64,000 nucleotides of DNA from an uncultured Lachnospiraceae bacterium (GCA_900548905.1 URMK01000002.1:1-64000); one strand, 5' to 3'. Shown: positions 48,332 to 57,574, counted from the first letter of the stretch. Made by a program: numbers and translations. Notes: a model not told the origin generated them from the sequence alone.

Positions 48332-50002
48332 ATGAAGACGGATATTGAAATTGCACAGGAAGCGGTTATGGAGCCTATTGTAAGGGTGGCGGAAAAGCTG
48401 GGGATTCAGGAAGATGATCTGGAGCTTTACGGAAAGTATAAAGCCAAGATTTCCGATGAGTATATCAGCAGCATCCGTGAAAACCCGGACGGGAAGCTGG
48501 TACTGGTAACAGCAATTAATCCCACTCCTGCAGGGGAAGGAAAGACAACTACCAGTGTCGGCCTGGGAGAGGCGTTCGGCAGACTGGGGAAAAAAGCGGT
48601 AATTGCCCTGCGTGAGCCGTCTTTGGGGCCTTGCTTCGGGATAAAGGGCGGAGCGGCGGGAGGCGGTTATGCCCAAGTAGTGCCGATGGAAGATCTGAAC
48701 CTTCATTTTACCGGGGATTTCCATGCGATCACTTCGGCGAACAATTTATGCGCCGCGCTTCTTGATAATCATATTCAACAGGGGAACGAGTTGGGGATTG
48801 ATACCAGGCAGGTGGTCTGGAAAAGATGTCTGGATATGAACGACAGGGTCTTGCGGAATGTTGTTGTCGGTATGGGCAGCAAAATGGACGGAACCGTGAG
48901 GGAAGATCATTTTGTAATTACTGTGGCTACGGAAATCATGGCAGTTTTATGCCTGGCTGAGGATATGGAGGATCTTAAGGAGCGGCTTTCCCGCATGGTG
49001 GTTGCCTATACCTTTGACGGCAGGCCGGTTACGGCAGGAGATATCCGCGCGGTGGGTTCCATGGCGGCCCTGCTGAAGGATGCCCTGAAACCGAACCTGA
49101 TCCAGACGCTGGAGCATACCCCTGCCATCGTACACGGCGGCCCGTTTGCTAATATTGCGCATGGGTGCAACTCGGTAAGAGCCACCAAAGCGGCTTTGAA
49201 GATGGCGGATTATGTAATCACGGAGGCCGGCTTCGGAGCGGATCTGGGCGCCGAGAAATTTTTTGATATCAAATGTCGGATGTCCGGCCTGAAACCGGAC
49301 GCGGTGGTTCTTGTTGCTACGGTCAGGGCGCTGAAATATAACGGCGGCGTACCGAAGGCGGATCTGGGTACGGAAAACCTGGAGGCGCTGGAACGGGGGA
49401 TTGTCAATCTGGAGAAGCATATTGAAAATCTCCAGAAATATGATGTGCCCGTCGTAGTAACTTTGAATTCTTTTATCTCCGATACGGAAAAAGAAATTGC
49501 TTATGTTAAGAGGTTTTGCGAGGATCGCAGCTGTGAGTTCGCCATTTCCCAGGTTTGGGAAAAAGGCGGGGAAGGCGGAATCGCTTTGGCGGAAAAGGTT
49601 CTGGAAACCCTGGAAAAGAAAGAGAGCCGTTTCCATGTATTGTATGAGGATGAGCGGAGCCTGAAGGACAAGATTAACACAGTATCCCGGGAAATATACG
49701 GGGCCGGCGGCGTGGTATATACCCCGGCGGCAGAAAAGCAGCTTAAGAAGCTGACGGAGCTGGGCTTCGGCAGTCTGCCTGTGTGTATGGCGAAAACCCA
49801 GTATTCCCTTTCCGATAATCCGGATTTGCTGGGCAGGCCGGAAGGTTTTGAGATAAGCGTGAGAGAGGCTTATGTATCCGCCGGAGCCGGTTTTGTCGTT
49901 GTGCTTACCGGTGCGGTGATGACAATGCCCGGCCTTCCCAAAACGCCTGCGGCATTTACCATTGATGTGAATGAGGAAGGGCGCATTACCGGTCTTTTCT
50001 AA
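48332..50002 (+). CDS. fhs: Formate-tetrahydrofolate ligase
   Basis: 556 residues, the normal length. TPAGEGKTTTSVGLGEAFG is the ATP-binding loop; REPSLGPCFGIKGGAAGGGYAQVVPMEDLNLHFTGD-type region and the FANIAHGCNSV segment are signatures. It forms 10-formyl-THF from formate, ATP and THF, the entry of the methyl branch of the Wood-Ljungdahl pathway and a one-carbon source for purines. A TTAGGAGG site lies 6-7 nt before the ATG. Followed by folD, giving two consecutive one-carbon enzymes. Adjacent ftsK is unrelated in function, with only 16 nt between. Confidence 0.97.
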   Translation: MKTDIEIAQEAVMEPIVRVAEKLGIQEDDLELYGKYKAKISDEYISSIRENPDGKLVLVTAINPTPAGEGKTTTSVGLGEAFGRLGKKAVIALREPSLGPCFGIKGGAAGGGYAQVVPMEDLNLHFTGDFHAITSANNLCAALLDNHIQQGNELGIDTRQVVWKRCLDMNDRVLRNVVVGMGSKMDGTVREDHFVITVATEIMAVLCLAEDMEDLKERLSRMVVAYTFDGRPVTAGDIRAVGSMAALLKDALKPNLIQTLEHTPAIVHGGPFANIAHGCNSVRATKAALKMADYVITEAGFGADLGAEKFFDIKCRMSGLKPDAVVLVATVRALKYNGGVPKADLGTENLEALERGIVNLEKHIENLQKYDVPVVVTLNSFISDTEKEIAYVKRFCEDRSCEFAISQVWEKGGEGGIALAEKVLETLEKKESRFHVLYEDERSLKDKINTVSREIYGAGGVVYTPAAEKQLKKLTELGFGSLPVCMAKTQYSLSDNPDLLGRPEGFEISVREAYVSAGAGFVVVLTGAVMTMPGLPKTPAAFTIDVNEEGRITGLF

Positions 50003-50058
50003 GATAAAACCGGCCGCGTCTAAGGCAGGGGGATAAGTGGCCGTTCAGGAAGGTTTGA

Positions 50059-50114
50059 GCGTTTACGAATACAGGACAGGGATACAGATTAACAGGCAGG
50101 AGGCGTTTACGAAT
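50059..50114 (+). repeat. 12-bp direct repeat spanning the folD start
   Basis: GCGTTTACGAAT occurs at 50059-50070 and again at 50103-50114, 44 bp apart; the second copy contains the first two bases of the folD start codon. Probably a small local duplication. Confidence 0.5.
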
Positions 50115-50961
50115 GGCAAAGATGATAGACGGTAAAGCTGTTTCCAAAGAAATAAAGGATGAGGTAAAGCAGCAGGTAGAGGAATTGCAGGCAAAAGGAA
50201 TCACTGTTACACTGGCTGTGATACAGGTAGGGAATAACCAGGCATCCACCGTATATGTGAATAACAAAAAGAAAGCCTGTGAATATACAGGCATCCGTTC
50301 CCTCGCATATGAGCTGCCGGAAGAGACCACACAGGAGGAGCTTCTTTCCCTGGTTGGGGAATTGAACGGCAGGGAGGATGTAAACGGTATTCTCGTACAG
50401 CTTCCCCTTCCCGCCCATATGGATGAGGACGCGGTAATACGCACCATTTCGCCTTTGAAGGATGTGGACGGCTTTCATCCCCAGAGCGTAGGGGCGCTGT
50501 GTATCGGGCAGCCCGGTTTTGTATCCTGTACGCCGGCCGGTATCATTGAGCTTCTGAAGCGTTCGGATATAGAGATTGCCGGAAAGGAATGCGTGGTTAT
50601 CGGCCGCAGCAATATTGTAGGGAAACCCATGGCTATCCTGCTACTCCGTGAAAACGGAACCGTCACGATAGCGCATTCCCGGACACAGGATTTGAAAGCA
50701 GTGGCAAAGAGGGCCGATATTCTCATTGTAGCCGTGGGAAAGGCGAAAATGATAACCAGTGAGTACGTGAAACCCGGAGCGGCAGTGATTGATGTGGGTA
50801 TGGACAGAGATGAAAATAATAAACTTTGCGGGGATGTAGATTTTGATGATGTGTCCCGGGTTGCGGGAGCCATCACCCCGGTACCCGGCGGCGTCGGCCC
50901 GATGACAATTGCTATGTTGATGCACAATTGTCTGGAGTCTGTAAAGCTGCAGGGAAAGTAA
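50113..50961 (+). CDS. folD: Methylene-THF dehydrogenase / methenyl-THF cyclohydrolase
   Basis: 282 residues. VNNKKKACEYTGI holds the catalytic Lys in the YVxxKxKxxxxxGI motif, GILVQLPLPAHMDE and PLKDVDGFHPQSVG are the folate site, and VIGRSNIVGKPMAILLLREN plus GAVIDVG-like AAVIDVG with PVPGGVGPMTIAML form the NADP-binding Rossmann part. It interconverts formyl-, methenyl- and methylene-THF and follows fhs in the same direction. AGGAGG lies about 8 nt upstream. The 110-nt gap before it carries a 12-bp direct repeat described separately. Confidence 0.96.
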   Translation: MAKMIDGKAVSKEIKDEVKQQVEELQAKGITVTLAVIQVGNNQASTVYVNNKKKACEYTGIRSLAYELPEETTQEELLSLVGELNGREDVNGILVQLPLPAHMDEDAVIRTISPLKDVDGFHPQSVGALCIGQPGFVSCTPAGIIELLKRSDIEIAGKECVVIGRSNIVGKPMAILLLRENGTVTIAHSRTQDLKAVAKRADILIVAVGKAKMITSEYVKPGAAVIDVGMDRDENNKLCGDVDFDDVSRVAGAITPVPGGVGPMTIAMLMHNCLESVKLQGK

Positions 50962-50976
50962 CAGGAAGGGTATTAT

Positions 50977-52509
50977 ATGAAATGTCCCAGATGTGGAAAT
51001 GAACTTAAGGAAGGAATGCTGTTTTGTGAACATTGCGGGGAAGAAATCCGTATTGTACAGGATTTCGAACCGGAAATGGAAATGGACATGGAAGTTTTTT
51101 CCACTGAAAATTATTCCGGGGCAGAACCTTTCCTGAAAAAGAAAGGCCGGAGTATGAAGATGCGTTTTCTGTCGTTATCCATACACCGGAAAATCGTTAC
51201 GATAATCATCCTGCTGCTGGTATTCGGAACAGCAGGAGCTGCCGTGGCGGGTATCAGGCATTTCAGTGCGGATTATCAGTATAACAAATCATTGGAATAC
51301 ATAAATAAAAAAGAGTATATAAAGGCATGTACTTACGCCAGACGGGCCGTAGAGCTTGACCCGTATAATGTGGATTATCTTGTCAGGCTGGCCGGCTGTT
51401 CCTACGCGGCGGGGGATGAAGAAGGCACCATCAGCCTCTGCTACACCATAATTGAAATGGATAACGCCAATGAAGCGGCTTATAAAAGGCTGATATCCAT
51501 ATATGAGAAACAAAAAGATTATGATATAATTAATGAACTGCTTCTTTCCTGCGGAAACGAACAGATTGTCAGCCAGTATCCGGCCTATGTTGCCAAACCG
51601 CCGGAATTTTCCCTGAAAGGCGGCGTATATAACGAGACGCTTTCCTTGAAAATGCTCGCCAACACCAAAGGAACGATTTATTTCACCATGGACGGAAGCG
51701 ATCCGGATGAAAAAAGTCTGGTATATTCCTCTCCCGTTTTTCTGGAATCGGGTAACTATGATATCCGTGCGGTATTCATAAATGCCTACGGCGTGGAGAG
51801 CGAAGAGGCGCAGGAGCATTTTTACGTGGATGTTACAGTACCGGAGGCTCCGGTAGTTACGCCGGAGGAGGGGGAATATACCCGGCCCATCCTTATAACG
51901 GTGGAAACCCAGGAGGATTATACGGTATACTATACCACGGACGGAACGCTGCCCACAGCGGACAGCATACAGTATACAGGCCCTTTTTCCATGCCTGTGG
52001 GGGTAAATACGTTCCGTTTTATCTGTTACAGCGCTGCCGGTGCGGCAGGGGAGGAAACCAGGGTAAAGTATTCGCTGAACCTGCATGCGTCGCTCAGCAT
52101 TGAGGCGGCCCGGAACAAGCTGCTGTATGAGCTCGTGAACGCCGGAATCATCCAGAATATGGGCGGGAGTGTTAAGACGGGGACGGGACACAATGTTTAT
52201 GGCTACAAATATGCAGTGACCGTGGGGGATGTGGATTACTACCTTTACCGGGAATATTATGAAGATGATGCGGGCAACCGCGCCGGTACCGGCACGGACT
52301 ATGTGGTAAGCATCATGGATGGACAATGCTATAAAGCAGTACAGGCTGTTAAGGAAACTTCGGCATCAGGTGTTCAGGCCTCCCGTGCAGATGCTTCGAA
52401 AGCTCTGCCGGATTCGGAAGGCAGTGAGGGACAGGGAGCGGATCCCGGCCCATGGAGCATGCTGAAGCTGCAAGATATAAATTCCGGAACCAACAATCCG
52501 GAGGAGTAA
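50977..52509 (+). CDS. Zinc-ribbon, membrane-anchored TPR protein with two chitobiase-C-like repeats
   Basis: 510 residues. Residues 1-22 form a zinc ribbon (CPRCGNEL...CEHCGEE). A membrane helix follows at about 72-94. Then TPR-like helices (KSLEYINKKEYIKACTYARRAVELDPYNVDYLVRLAG and following), and two tandem beta domains of the chitobiase/beta-hexosaminidase C-terminal type, recognisable by YFTMDGSDPDEKS and YYTTDGTLPTADS. The C-terminal part (YEYYLYREYYEDDAGN-like) and a Ser/Ala-rich tail close it. The zinc ribbon would be cytosolic and the rest outside. It starts 16 nt after folD. It probably scaffolds envelope proteins or glycans; no enzyme activity is suggested. Confidence 0.75.
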   Translation: MKCPRCGNELKEGMLFCEHCGEEIRIVQDFEPEMEMDMEVFSTENYSGAEPFLKKKGRSMKMRFLSLSIHRKIVTIIILLLVFGTAGAAVAGIRHFSADYQYNKSLEYINKKEYIKACTYARRAVELDPYNVDYLVRLAGCSYAAGDEEGTISLCYTIIEMDNANEAAYKRLISIYEKQKDYDIINELLLSCGNEQIVSQYPAYVAKPPEFSLKGGVYNETLSLKMLANTKGTIYFTMDGSDPDEKSLVYSSPVFLESGNYDIRAVFINAYGVESEEAQEHFYVDVTVPEAPVVTPEEGEYTRPILITVETQEDYTVYYTTDGTLPTADSIQYTGPFSMPVGVNTFRFICYSAAGAAGEETRVKYSLNLHASLSIEAARNKLLYELVNAGIIQNMGGSVKTGTGHNVYGYKYAVTVGDVDYYLYREYYEDDAGNRAGTGTDYVVSIMDGQCYKAVQAVKETSASGVQASRADASKALPDSEGSEGQGADPGPWSMLKLQDINSGTNNPEE

Positions 52510-52556
52510 CTATTATAAAGGCATAAATAAAAAACATATGCAGATGGAGGGAAAAA

Positions 52557-53441
52557 ATGTATCAGATTTTACAGGCAAAAGAACTGACCACGAACATTTT
52601 TCTGATGGTAGTGGAAGCGAAGAGGGTTGCAAAATCCTGTGAACCGGGACAGTTTGTTATCGTAAGGAAGGATGCGGAAAGTGAACGGATACCGCTCACG
52701 ATCTGCGATTACGACAGAATGGCCGGAACGATTACCATCGTGTTCCAAATCGTTGGTGCAGGCACCCTTGAAATGTCTTCCCTGAAGGCAGGAGATGCTT
52801 TCCATGATGTGGTGGGTCCTTTGGGACGTCCTTCCGAACTGGTGGAAGAGGACATGGATACCCTATCCGGGAAGAAAATCCTCTTTGTGGCAGGCGGTGT
52901 CGGCACAGCTCCCGTATATCCTCAGGTAAAATGGCTTCATGAGCATGGTATTGCGGCAGATGTTATTGTCGGGGCAAAAACAAAGGATCTGCTTATTCTG
53001 GAAGAGGAAATGAAGGCTGTGGCGGGGAATCTTTATGTGACCACGGATGACGGTTCTTACGGCAGAAGCGGAATGGTAACCCAGACAATCCAGGACCTGG
53101 TGGAAAAGGAAGGCAAGACCTATGATGTCTGCATTGCCATCGGTCCTATGATTATGATGAAATTTACCTGTAAAATGACGGAGTCCCTTAATATTCCCAC
53201 AGTTGTCAGCCTGAATCCCATTATGGTGGACGGAACCGGAATGTGCGGTGCGTGCCGTGTGACCGTAGGCGGCGAAGTAAAATTTGCCTGTGTGGACGGT
53301 CCTGAATTTGACGGCCATAAAGTGAATTTCGATGAAGCGATGAAACGTCAGCAGATCTATAAAACAGAAGAGGGCAGAGCTTTCCTGAAGGCCAAAGAAG
53401 GGGCGACTCATCATGGCGGCTGCGGTAACTGCGCAGGTTAA
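52557..53441 (+). CDS. nfnA: NfnA-like subunit of NADH-dependent ferredoxin:NADP oxidoreductase
   Basis: 294 residues. Ferredoxin-reductase fold: FAD part (GQFVIVRKDAESERIPLTICD), NAD part (KILFVAGGVGTAPVYPQVKWL), and a C-terminal [2Fe-2S] cluster with Cys in MVDGTGMCGACRVTVGGEVK plus KFACVDGP. With NfnB it couples NADH and reduced ferredoxin to NADP reduction by flavin-based electron bifurcation. Sulfide dehydrogenase and dihydroorotate dehydrogenase electron-transfer subunits are close relatives, but the nfnB partner immediately downstream favours NfnA. GGAGG lies 9-10 nt before the ATG. Confidence 0.88.
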   Translation: MYQILQAKELTTNIFLMVVEAKRVAKSCEPGQFVIVRKDAESERIPLTICDYDRMAGTITIVFQIVGAGTLEMSSLKAGDAFHDVVGPLGRPSELVEEDMDTLSGKKILFVAGGVGTAPVYPQVKWLHEHGIAADVIVGAKTKDLLILEEEMKAVAGNLYVTTDDGSYGRSGMVTQTIQDLVEKEGKTYDVCIAIGPMIMMKFTCKMTESLNIPTVVSLNPIMVDGTGMCGACRVTVGGEVKFACVDGPEFDGHKVNFDEAMKRQQIYKTEEGRAFLKAKEGATHHGGCGNCAG

Positions 53442-53467
53442 CCCTATAAGGCAATGGAAAGACAATT

Positions 53468-53494
53468 GTAACTGTGAAGGTACGGAACAGTTAC
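53468..53494. repeat. GTAAC-family palindrome, short form
   Basis: GTAACTGT, GAAGGTACGGA, ACAGTTAC: 8-bp perfect arms. It lies between nfnA and nfnB, 27 nt before the nfnB start, and shares the inner GAAGGTACGGAA with the palindrome at 55217. Confidence 0.75.
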
Positions 53495-53521
53495 CGATGA
53501 TTGACAATATGGAGGATAATT

Positions 53522-54904
53522 ATGGACGTGTTAAATAAAGTGCCTGTAAGGGAACAGGATGCAAAGGTACGGGCAACCAACTTTGAAGAGGTGTGTCTGG
53601 GATATAATAAAGAAGAGGCCATGGAAGAAGCAGTCAGATGTATTAACTGCAAGAATGCTCAGTGTATCAAGGGCTGCCCCGTTTCCATCAACATTCCCGG
53701 CTTTATTGAAAAAGTAAAAGAAGGGGATATTGAAGCGGCTTATCAGGTGATCAGCGAAGCATCTGCGCTGCCTGCGGTGTGCGGCCGTGTATGCCCTCAG
53801 GAAAGCCAGTGTGAAGGAAAATGTATCAGAGGTATTAAAGGAGAGCCTGTCTCCATCGGCAAGCTGGAACGTTTTGTAGCGGACTGGGCTACTCAAAACA
53901 ATATTAAGCCGGAAGGGGCTAAGGAGAAAAAAGGAAAAAAAGTTGCCGTTATCGGTTCCGGCCCTGCAGGACTTACCTGCGCAGGCGATCTCGCTAAGAT
54001 GGGATATGAAGTTACCATTTTTGAAGCGCTTCATGAGCCCGGCGGCGTTCTCGTATATGGTATTCCTGAATTCCGTCTGCCGAAAGAAAATGTAGTGCAG
54101 AAGGAAATCGATAATGTTAAATCCCTGGGGGTTACGATTGAAACCAACGTTATTGTCGGCAAATCCGTAACGATTGACGAGCTTCTTACCGAAGAAGGCT
54201 TTTCCGCAGTATTTATTGGTTCCGGCGCAGGACTTCCGAAATTCATGGGTATTCCCGGAGAAAATGCCAATGGCGTATTTTCCGCCAACGAATATCTGAC
54301 AAGAAGCAATCTGATGAAGGCTTTCCGCGAGGATTCCGAAACACCTATCATGCGCGGCAGGAAAATCGCCGTTGTAGGCGGCGGCAACGTGGCTATGGAT
54401 GCTGCCAGAACAGCCCTCCGCCTGGGCGCTGAGGTACATATCGTATACAGAAGAAGCGAAGAAGAGCTCCCTGCCCGTGTGGAAGAAGTACATCATGCCA
54501 AAGAGGAAGGAATTATTTTTGATCTTCTTACCAATCCTGTGGAGATCCTGGAAGATGACAACAATTGGGTATGCGGAATGAAGTGTGTGAAGATGGAACT
54601 TGGCGAGCCCGATGCTTCCGGAAGAAGACGTCCTGTGGAAATACCGGATTCCGAATATGTCATTGACTGCGATACCGTTATCATGTCACTGGGGACATCT
54701 CCGAATCCGCTGATTTCCTCCACCACCAAGGGACTGGAGACCAACAAGTGGAAATGTATCGTTGCCGATGAAGAATTCGGTAAAACCTCCAAAGAAGGTG
54801 TTTATGCCGGCGGTGACGCCGTAACCGGAGCCGCCACAGTTATTCTGGCGATGGGGGCAGGCAAAGCCGGTGCTAAAGGAATCGACGAATACTTATCCAA
54901 GTAA
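53522..54904 (+). CDS. nfnB: NfnB-like subunit (glutamate synthase small-subunit family)
   Basis: 460 residues. N-terminal double [4Fe-4S] domain: CINCKNAQCIKGCPV and CGRVCPQESQCEGKCI. Two Rossmann dinucleotide sites: AVIGSGPAGLTCAGDLAKMG (FAD) and AVVGGGNVAMDAARTALRLG (NADPH). AGGDAVTGAATVILAMGAGK closes the FAD site. It is the large NfnAB subunit, taking part in electron bifurcation and NADPH supply; GltD of glutamate synthase is the main alternative, but no gltB large subunit is nearby. GGAGG lies 7-8 nt before ATG 53522. A short palindrome separates it from nfnA. Confidence 0.9.
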   Translation: MDVLNKVPVREQDAKVRATNFEEVCLGYNKEEAMEEAVRCINCKNAQCIKGCPVSINIPGFIEKVKEGDIEAAYQVISEASALPAVCGRVCPQESQCEGKCIRGIKGEPVSIGKLERFVADWATQNNIKPEGAKEKKGKKVAVIGSGPAGLTCAGDLAKMGYEVTIFEALHEPGGVLVYGIPEFRLPKENVVQKEIDNVKSLGVTIETNVIVGKSVTIDELLTEEGFSAVFIGSGAGLPKFMGIPGENANGVFSANEYLTRSNLMKAFREDSETPIMRGRKIAVVGGGNVAMDAARTALRLGAEVHIVYRRSEEELPARVEEVHHAKEEGIIFDLLTNPVEILEDDNNWVCGMKCVKMELGEPDASGRRRPVEIPDSEYVIDCDTVIMSLGTSPNPLISSTTKGLETNKWKCIVADEEFGKTSKEGVYAGGDAVTGAATVILAMGAGKAGAKGIDEYLSK

Positions 54905-54914
54905 GGAGCTGATT

Positions 54915-55220
54915 ATGGTTAACCATATTGTATTGTGGAATTTCAAGGCGGAACTGACCAGCGAACAGAAGGCGGAAGCGGGCAGAATAATAAAAGAAAG
55001 CCTGGAGGCCATTAAGGAAAAAGCAGAGGGCGTTATCAGCCTGGAGGTTTCCGTTAATGAGCTGGCTTCCAGCAACAAAGATATTGCTCTGATTTCCTGT
55101 TTTGAAACAGTGGAGGCGCTGAATGCCTATCAGGTTCATCCGGATCATATAAAAGCTGGTGCCTACGTAAAGGAAATGACCTGTGACAGAGCCTGCTTTG
55201 ATTACGAAAGCCGGCAGTAA
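54915..55220 (+). CDS. Dabb-family stress-responsive alpha/beta-barrel protein
   Basis: 101 residues: MVNHIVLWNFKAELTSEQKAE, LEVSVNELASSNKDIALISCFETVEALNAYQVHPDHIK. The HIVLWNFK start, the ISCFET strand and the YQVHPDHIK stretch mark a dimeric ferredoxin-like Dabb domain. Members in bacteria are mostly uncharacterised; some bind small hydrophobic ligands or act as cyclases in plants and fungi. AAGGAG lies 7 nt upstream, 10 nt after nfnB, so it is probably co-transcribed with nfnAB. Its stop codon is part of the following palindrome. Confidence 0.85.
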   Translation: MVNHIVLWNFKAELTSEQKAEAGRIIKESLEAIKEKAEGVISLEVSVNELASSNKDIALISCFETVEALNAYQVHPDHIKAGAYVKEMTCDRACFDYESRQ

Positions 55221-55243
55221 CCGGGAAGGTACGGAAACGTTAC
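55217..55243. repeat. GTAAC-family palindrome, short form, over the Dabb stop
   Basis: GTAACCG, GGAAGGTACGGAAA, CGTTAC. The left GTAAC contains the Dabb TAA stop; the right end is 34 nt before the next start. Confidence 0.6.
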
Positions 55244-55277
55244 ACCGGTAAAAGGAAAGAGACAAGGAGGTAAGGTT

Positions 55278-56171
55278 ATGCCCTGGTGTCCCAAGTGCAA
55301 GAATGAATATGTGGAAGGCGTGAGGACCTGTGCGGACTGCGGCTGTGAACTGACAGACTCTTTGGAAGAGCTGGAAAAAGAAGGCCTGATTTTCGGAAGC
55401 GAGGAGGAGATGGAGGAATTGCTTGCTTTCTTCTCCTGTAATGGAATAAAAAGCGGGGATTTACGCTTTGACGAAAAGGAAGATCTGTATGAACTGTTCA
55501 TAGCTTCGGATGAGAAAGTCAGGGCTTCCCGTTACCTTCAGGTATTCCAAAAGGAAAAGAACCTTAAAGCACAGAAGGAACCATCCGTGCAGGAGGAACC
55601 TTACCTGCCTGAATATGAGGACGAAACCGGGGCGGAAGCCTTTTCGGATAGGGAGGAAGAAGAACAGGAAAAAGAGAGCACCGTGTCAGGCCCTGTTTAT
55701 GAAGCGGCTTCCCAGAAGGCGGAGAATTTCCGTTCGGGGGCGTATACCCTTCTTGTGGCAGGAATCGCGGGGATGATACTTTTAATATGTATTTATGCGG
55801 AGATCCTGCCTATTCGTTTTACCGGTACCATGCGTTATCTCACCGGAGGGGTAATGGGAGCGCTTTTCCTGTTATTTATCGTAATGGGAATCCTTTCCCT
55901 GAAATCATCAAGGAAGTTCGAAGGAAAGGCAAAGGAAGAATCCGCTCTGAAGGAAGAACTCCGAAGATGGTGTGATGAAAATATTACGGCTCCGGGAGTG
56001 GATTCCGCCATCCCCGATCTTCCGGAGGCGGAAGAAGCCCGATATTTTAAACGGACGGAGCAAATCCGTAGCATGATAGCTAATAATTTCCTGAATCTTG
56101 AGGCCGGTTATCTGGAGAACTTTGTTGACGAAATCTATCCGGATATCTTTGGTGAAGATACGGATGTATAA
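55278..56171 (+). CDS. Zinc-ribbon membrane protein of unknown function
   Basis: 297 residues. N-terminal zinc ribbon (CPKCKNEYVEGVRTCADCGCEL), a small alpha/beta stretch resembling a DUF2007-type signal-transducing domain (GSEEEMEELLAFFSCNGIKSGDLRF), an acidic linker, and two membrane helices at about 160-180 and 189-208. The last 85 residues are charged and helical. Proteins of this plan are common in Lachnospiraceae; function unknown. GGAGG lies about 8 nt before the ATG. It ends at a strong terminator and is probably the last gene of the nfnAB unit. Confidence 0.75.
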   Translation: MPWCPKCKNEYVEGVRTCADCGCELTDSLEELEKEGLIFGSEEEMEELLAFFSCNGIKSGDLRFDEKEDLYELFIASDEKVRASRYLQVFQKEKNLKAQKEPSVQEEPYLPEYEDETGAEAFSDREEEEQEKESTVSGPVYEAASQKAENFRSGAYTLLVAGIAGMILLICIYAEILPIRFTGTMRYLTGGVMGALFLLFIVMGILSLKSSRKFEGKAKEESALKEELRRWCDENITAPGVDSAIPDLPEAEEARYFKRTEQIRSMIANNFLNLEAGYLENFVDEIYPDIFGEDTDV

Positions 56172-56184
56172 AGGAAAAGGATCC

Positions 56185-56219
56185 TATACAGCCTCTGAAT
56201 CGTATTCAGAGGCTGTATA
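56185..56219. terminator. Hairpin terminator with 16-bp perfect arms
   Basis: TATACAGCCTCTGAAT, CGT, ATTCAGAGGCTGTATA. Only a short T-poor tail follows, but the stem is long and exact. Confidence 0.7.
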
Positions 56220-56242
56220 AATGTATTTGGAAATAAAAATAT

Positions 56243-56722
56243 ATGAAAATATCAATTATATGTGTGGGTAAGATCAAGGAAAAATTCTATAGAGAAGCAA
56301 TCGCAGAATATGCAAAAAGGCTGTCCAGGTACTGCAGGCTGGAAATACTGGAAGTGGAAGACGAAAAAACACCGGACCGGATCGGAGATGTCCGGAAGGA
56401 ACAAATCCTACGGAAAGAGGGAGAACGTTTAGAACGCCATATAAGAACGGACGGTTTTCTGATAGCACTGGCCATTGAAGGAAAAAAGATGGATTCGGAA
56501 CAGTTTGCTTCCCGTATCGGGGAACTGGGAGTGAGAGGCGTCAGCCATATCCAATTCCTGATAGGCGGTTCTCTTGGGCTTCACCCCTCTCTGCTTCAGA
56601 AGGCGGATGAAAAGGTCAGCTTTTCCGATATGACTTTCCCCCACCAGCTGATGCGGGTTATTTTGCTGGAACAGATTTACAGAGGCTGCCGGATTAATTC
56701 CGGGGAGCCCTATCATAAGTGA
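56243..56722 (+). CDS. rlmH: 23S rRNA (pseudouridine1915-N3)-methyltransferase RlmH
   Basis: 159 residues, exact family length. MKISIICVGKIKEKFYREAIAEY, LAIEGKKMDSEQFA, FLIGGSLGLHP (SAM-binding SPOUT knot) and the invariant C-terminus RGCRINSGEPYHK. It methylates the pseudouridine at 1915 in helix 69 on assembled 70S ribosomes. Only a weak GGA ribosome site precedes the ATG. It starts about 20 nt after the terminator hairpin, so a promoter may overlap that hairpin region; none is obvious. Confidence 0.96.
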   Translation: MKISIICVGKIKEKFYREAIAEYAKRLSRYCRLEILEVEDEKTPDRIGDVRKEQILRKEGERLERHIRTDGFLIALAIEGKKMDSEQFASRIGELGVRGVSHIQFLIGGSLGLHPSLLQKADEKVSFSDMTFPHQLMRVILLEQIYRGCRINSGEPYHK

Positions 56723-56739
56723 GATAAGGAGCACATAAG

Positions 56740-57546
56740 ATGGAGCGCAATTTGATAATGCTTGGCACAGGAAATGCAATGGTGACTAAGTGCTATAACA
56801 CCTGTTTCGCGGTCCAAAACGGGGAGGAATATCTTCTGGTGGACGCAGGCGGCGGGAACGGCATTCTGGGCAGACTGGAAGAAGCAGGGATACCGGTGGA
56901 TAACATCCATCATATGTTTGTAACACACGCCCATACGGATCATGTGCTTGGCGTTGTATGGGTGATCCGTAAAGTGGCGACTATGATGCGCGCCGGCAGC
57001 TACGAAGGTAATTTTAAGATATACTGTCATGAAGAGCTGGCAGACACCATCATGCAGCTTTGCAAGCTTACCCTGGTCAGGAAGTTCACCTCTTTTCTGG
57101 GAGACCGGATCCTGATTAAGAAAGTAAAAGACGGCGGGGAAAAGAAAGCGGCAGGAATGACGCTTACCTTTTTTGACATCCATTCCACGAAAACAAAGCA
57201 ATATGGCTTCCGTGCCTGTTTTGGGGATGGTATGGTACTATCCTGTCTGGGGGATGAACCCTACAAAGAGATAACCAGGCCTTATGTGGAAGGCAGCGAC
57301 TGGCTGTTGAGCGAAGCCTTCTGTCTGGACAGGGACAAGGAGATATTCCATCCTTATGAAAAACATCACAGCACGGCCCTGGACGCAGGAAGGCTGGCGG
57401 AGGAACTTCATGTGTCCAATCTGGTGCTGTACCACACGGAGGATACCTGCCTGGAAAAAAGGAAGGAGTCCTATAGCCGGGAAGCCGCCCTTTCTTTCCG
57501 CGGTACGGTTTACGTGCCGCTTGACCTGGAAAGAATCCGGTTATGA
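56740..57546 (+). CDS. Metallo-beta-lactamase-fold hydrolase, RNase Z-like
   Basis: 268 residues. THAHTDHVLGVVW is the HxHxDH metal motif; LLVDAGGGNGILGRL precedes it and LGDEPYKEI, LLSEAFCLDRDKEIFHPYEKHHSTALDAGRLAEE follow, with the second His set. The layout is that of the RNase Z/ElaC side of the superfamily, though no full tRNase Z exosite is seen, so substrate is uncertain. AAGGAG lies 9 nt before the ATG, 17 nt after rlmH, suggesting one unit. Confidence 0.8.
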   Translation: MERNLIMLGTGNAMVTKCYNTCFAVQNGEEYLLVDAGGGNGILGRLEEAGIPVDNIHHMFVTHAHTDHVLGVVWVIRKVATMMRAGSYEGNFKIYCHEELADTIMQLCKLTLVRKFTSFLGDRILIKKVKDGGEKKAAGMTLTFFDIHSTKTKQYGFRACFGDGMVLSCLGDEPYKEITRPYVEGSDWLLSEAFCLDRDKEIFHPYEKHHSTALDAGRLAEELHVSNLVLYHTEDTCLEKRKESYSREAALSFRGTVYVPLDLERIRL

Positions 57547-57574
57547 AGAGGAGAAAACACTCATATAATGCAAT

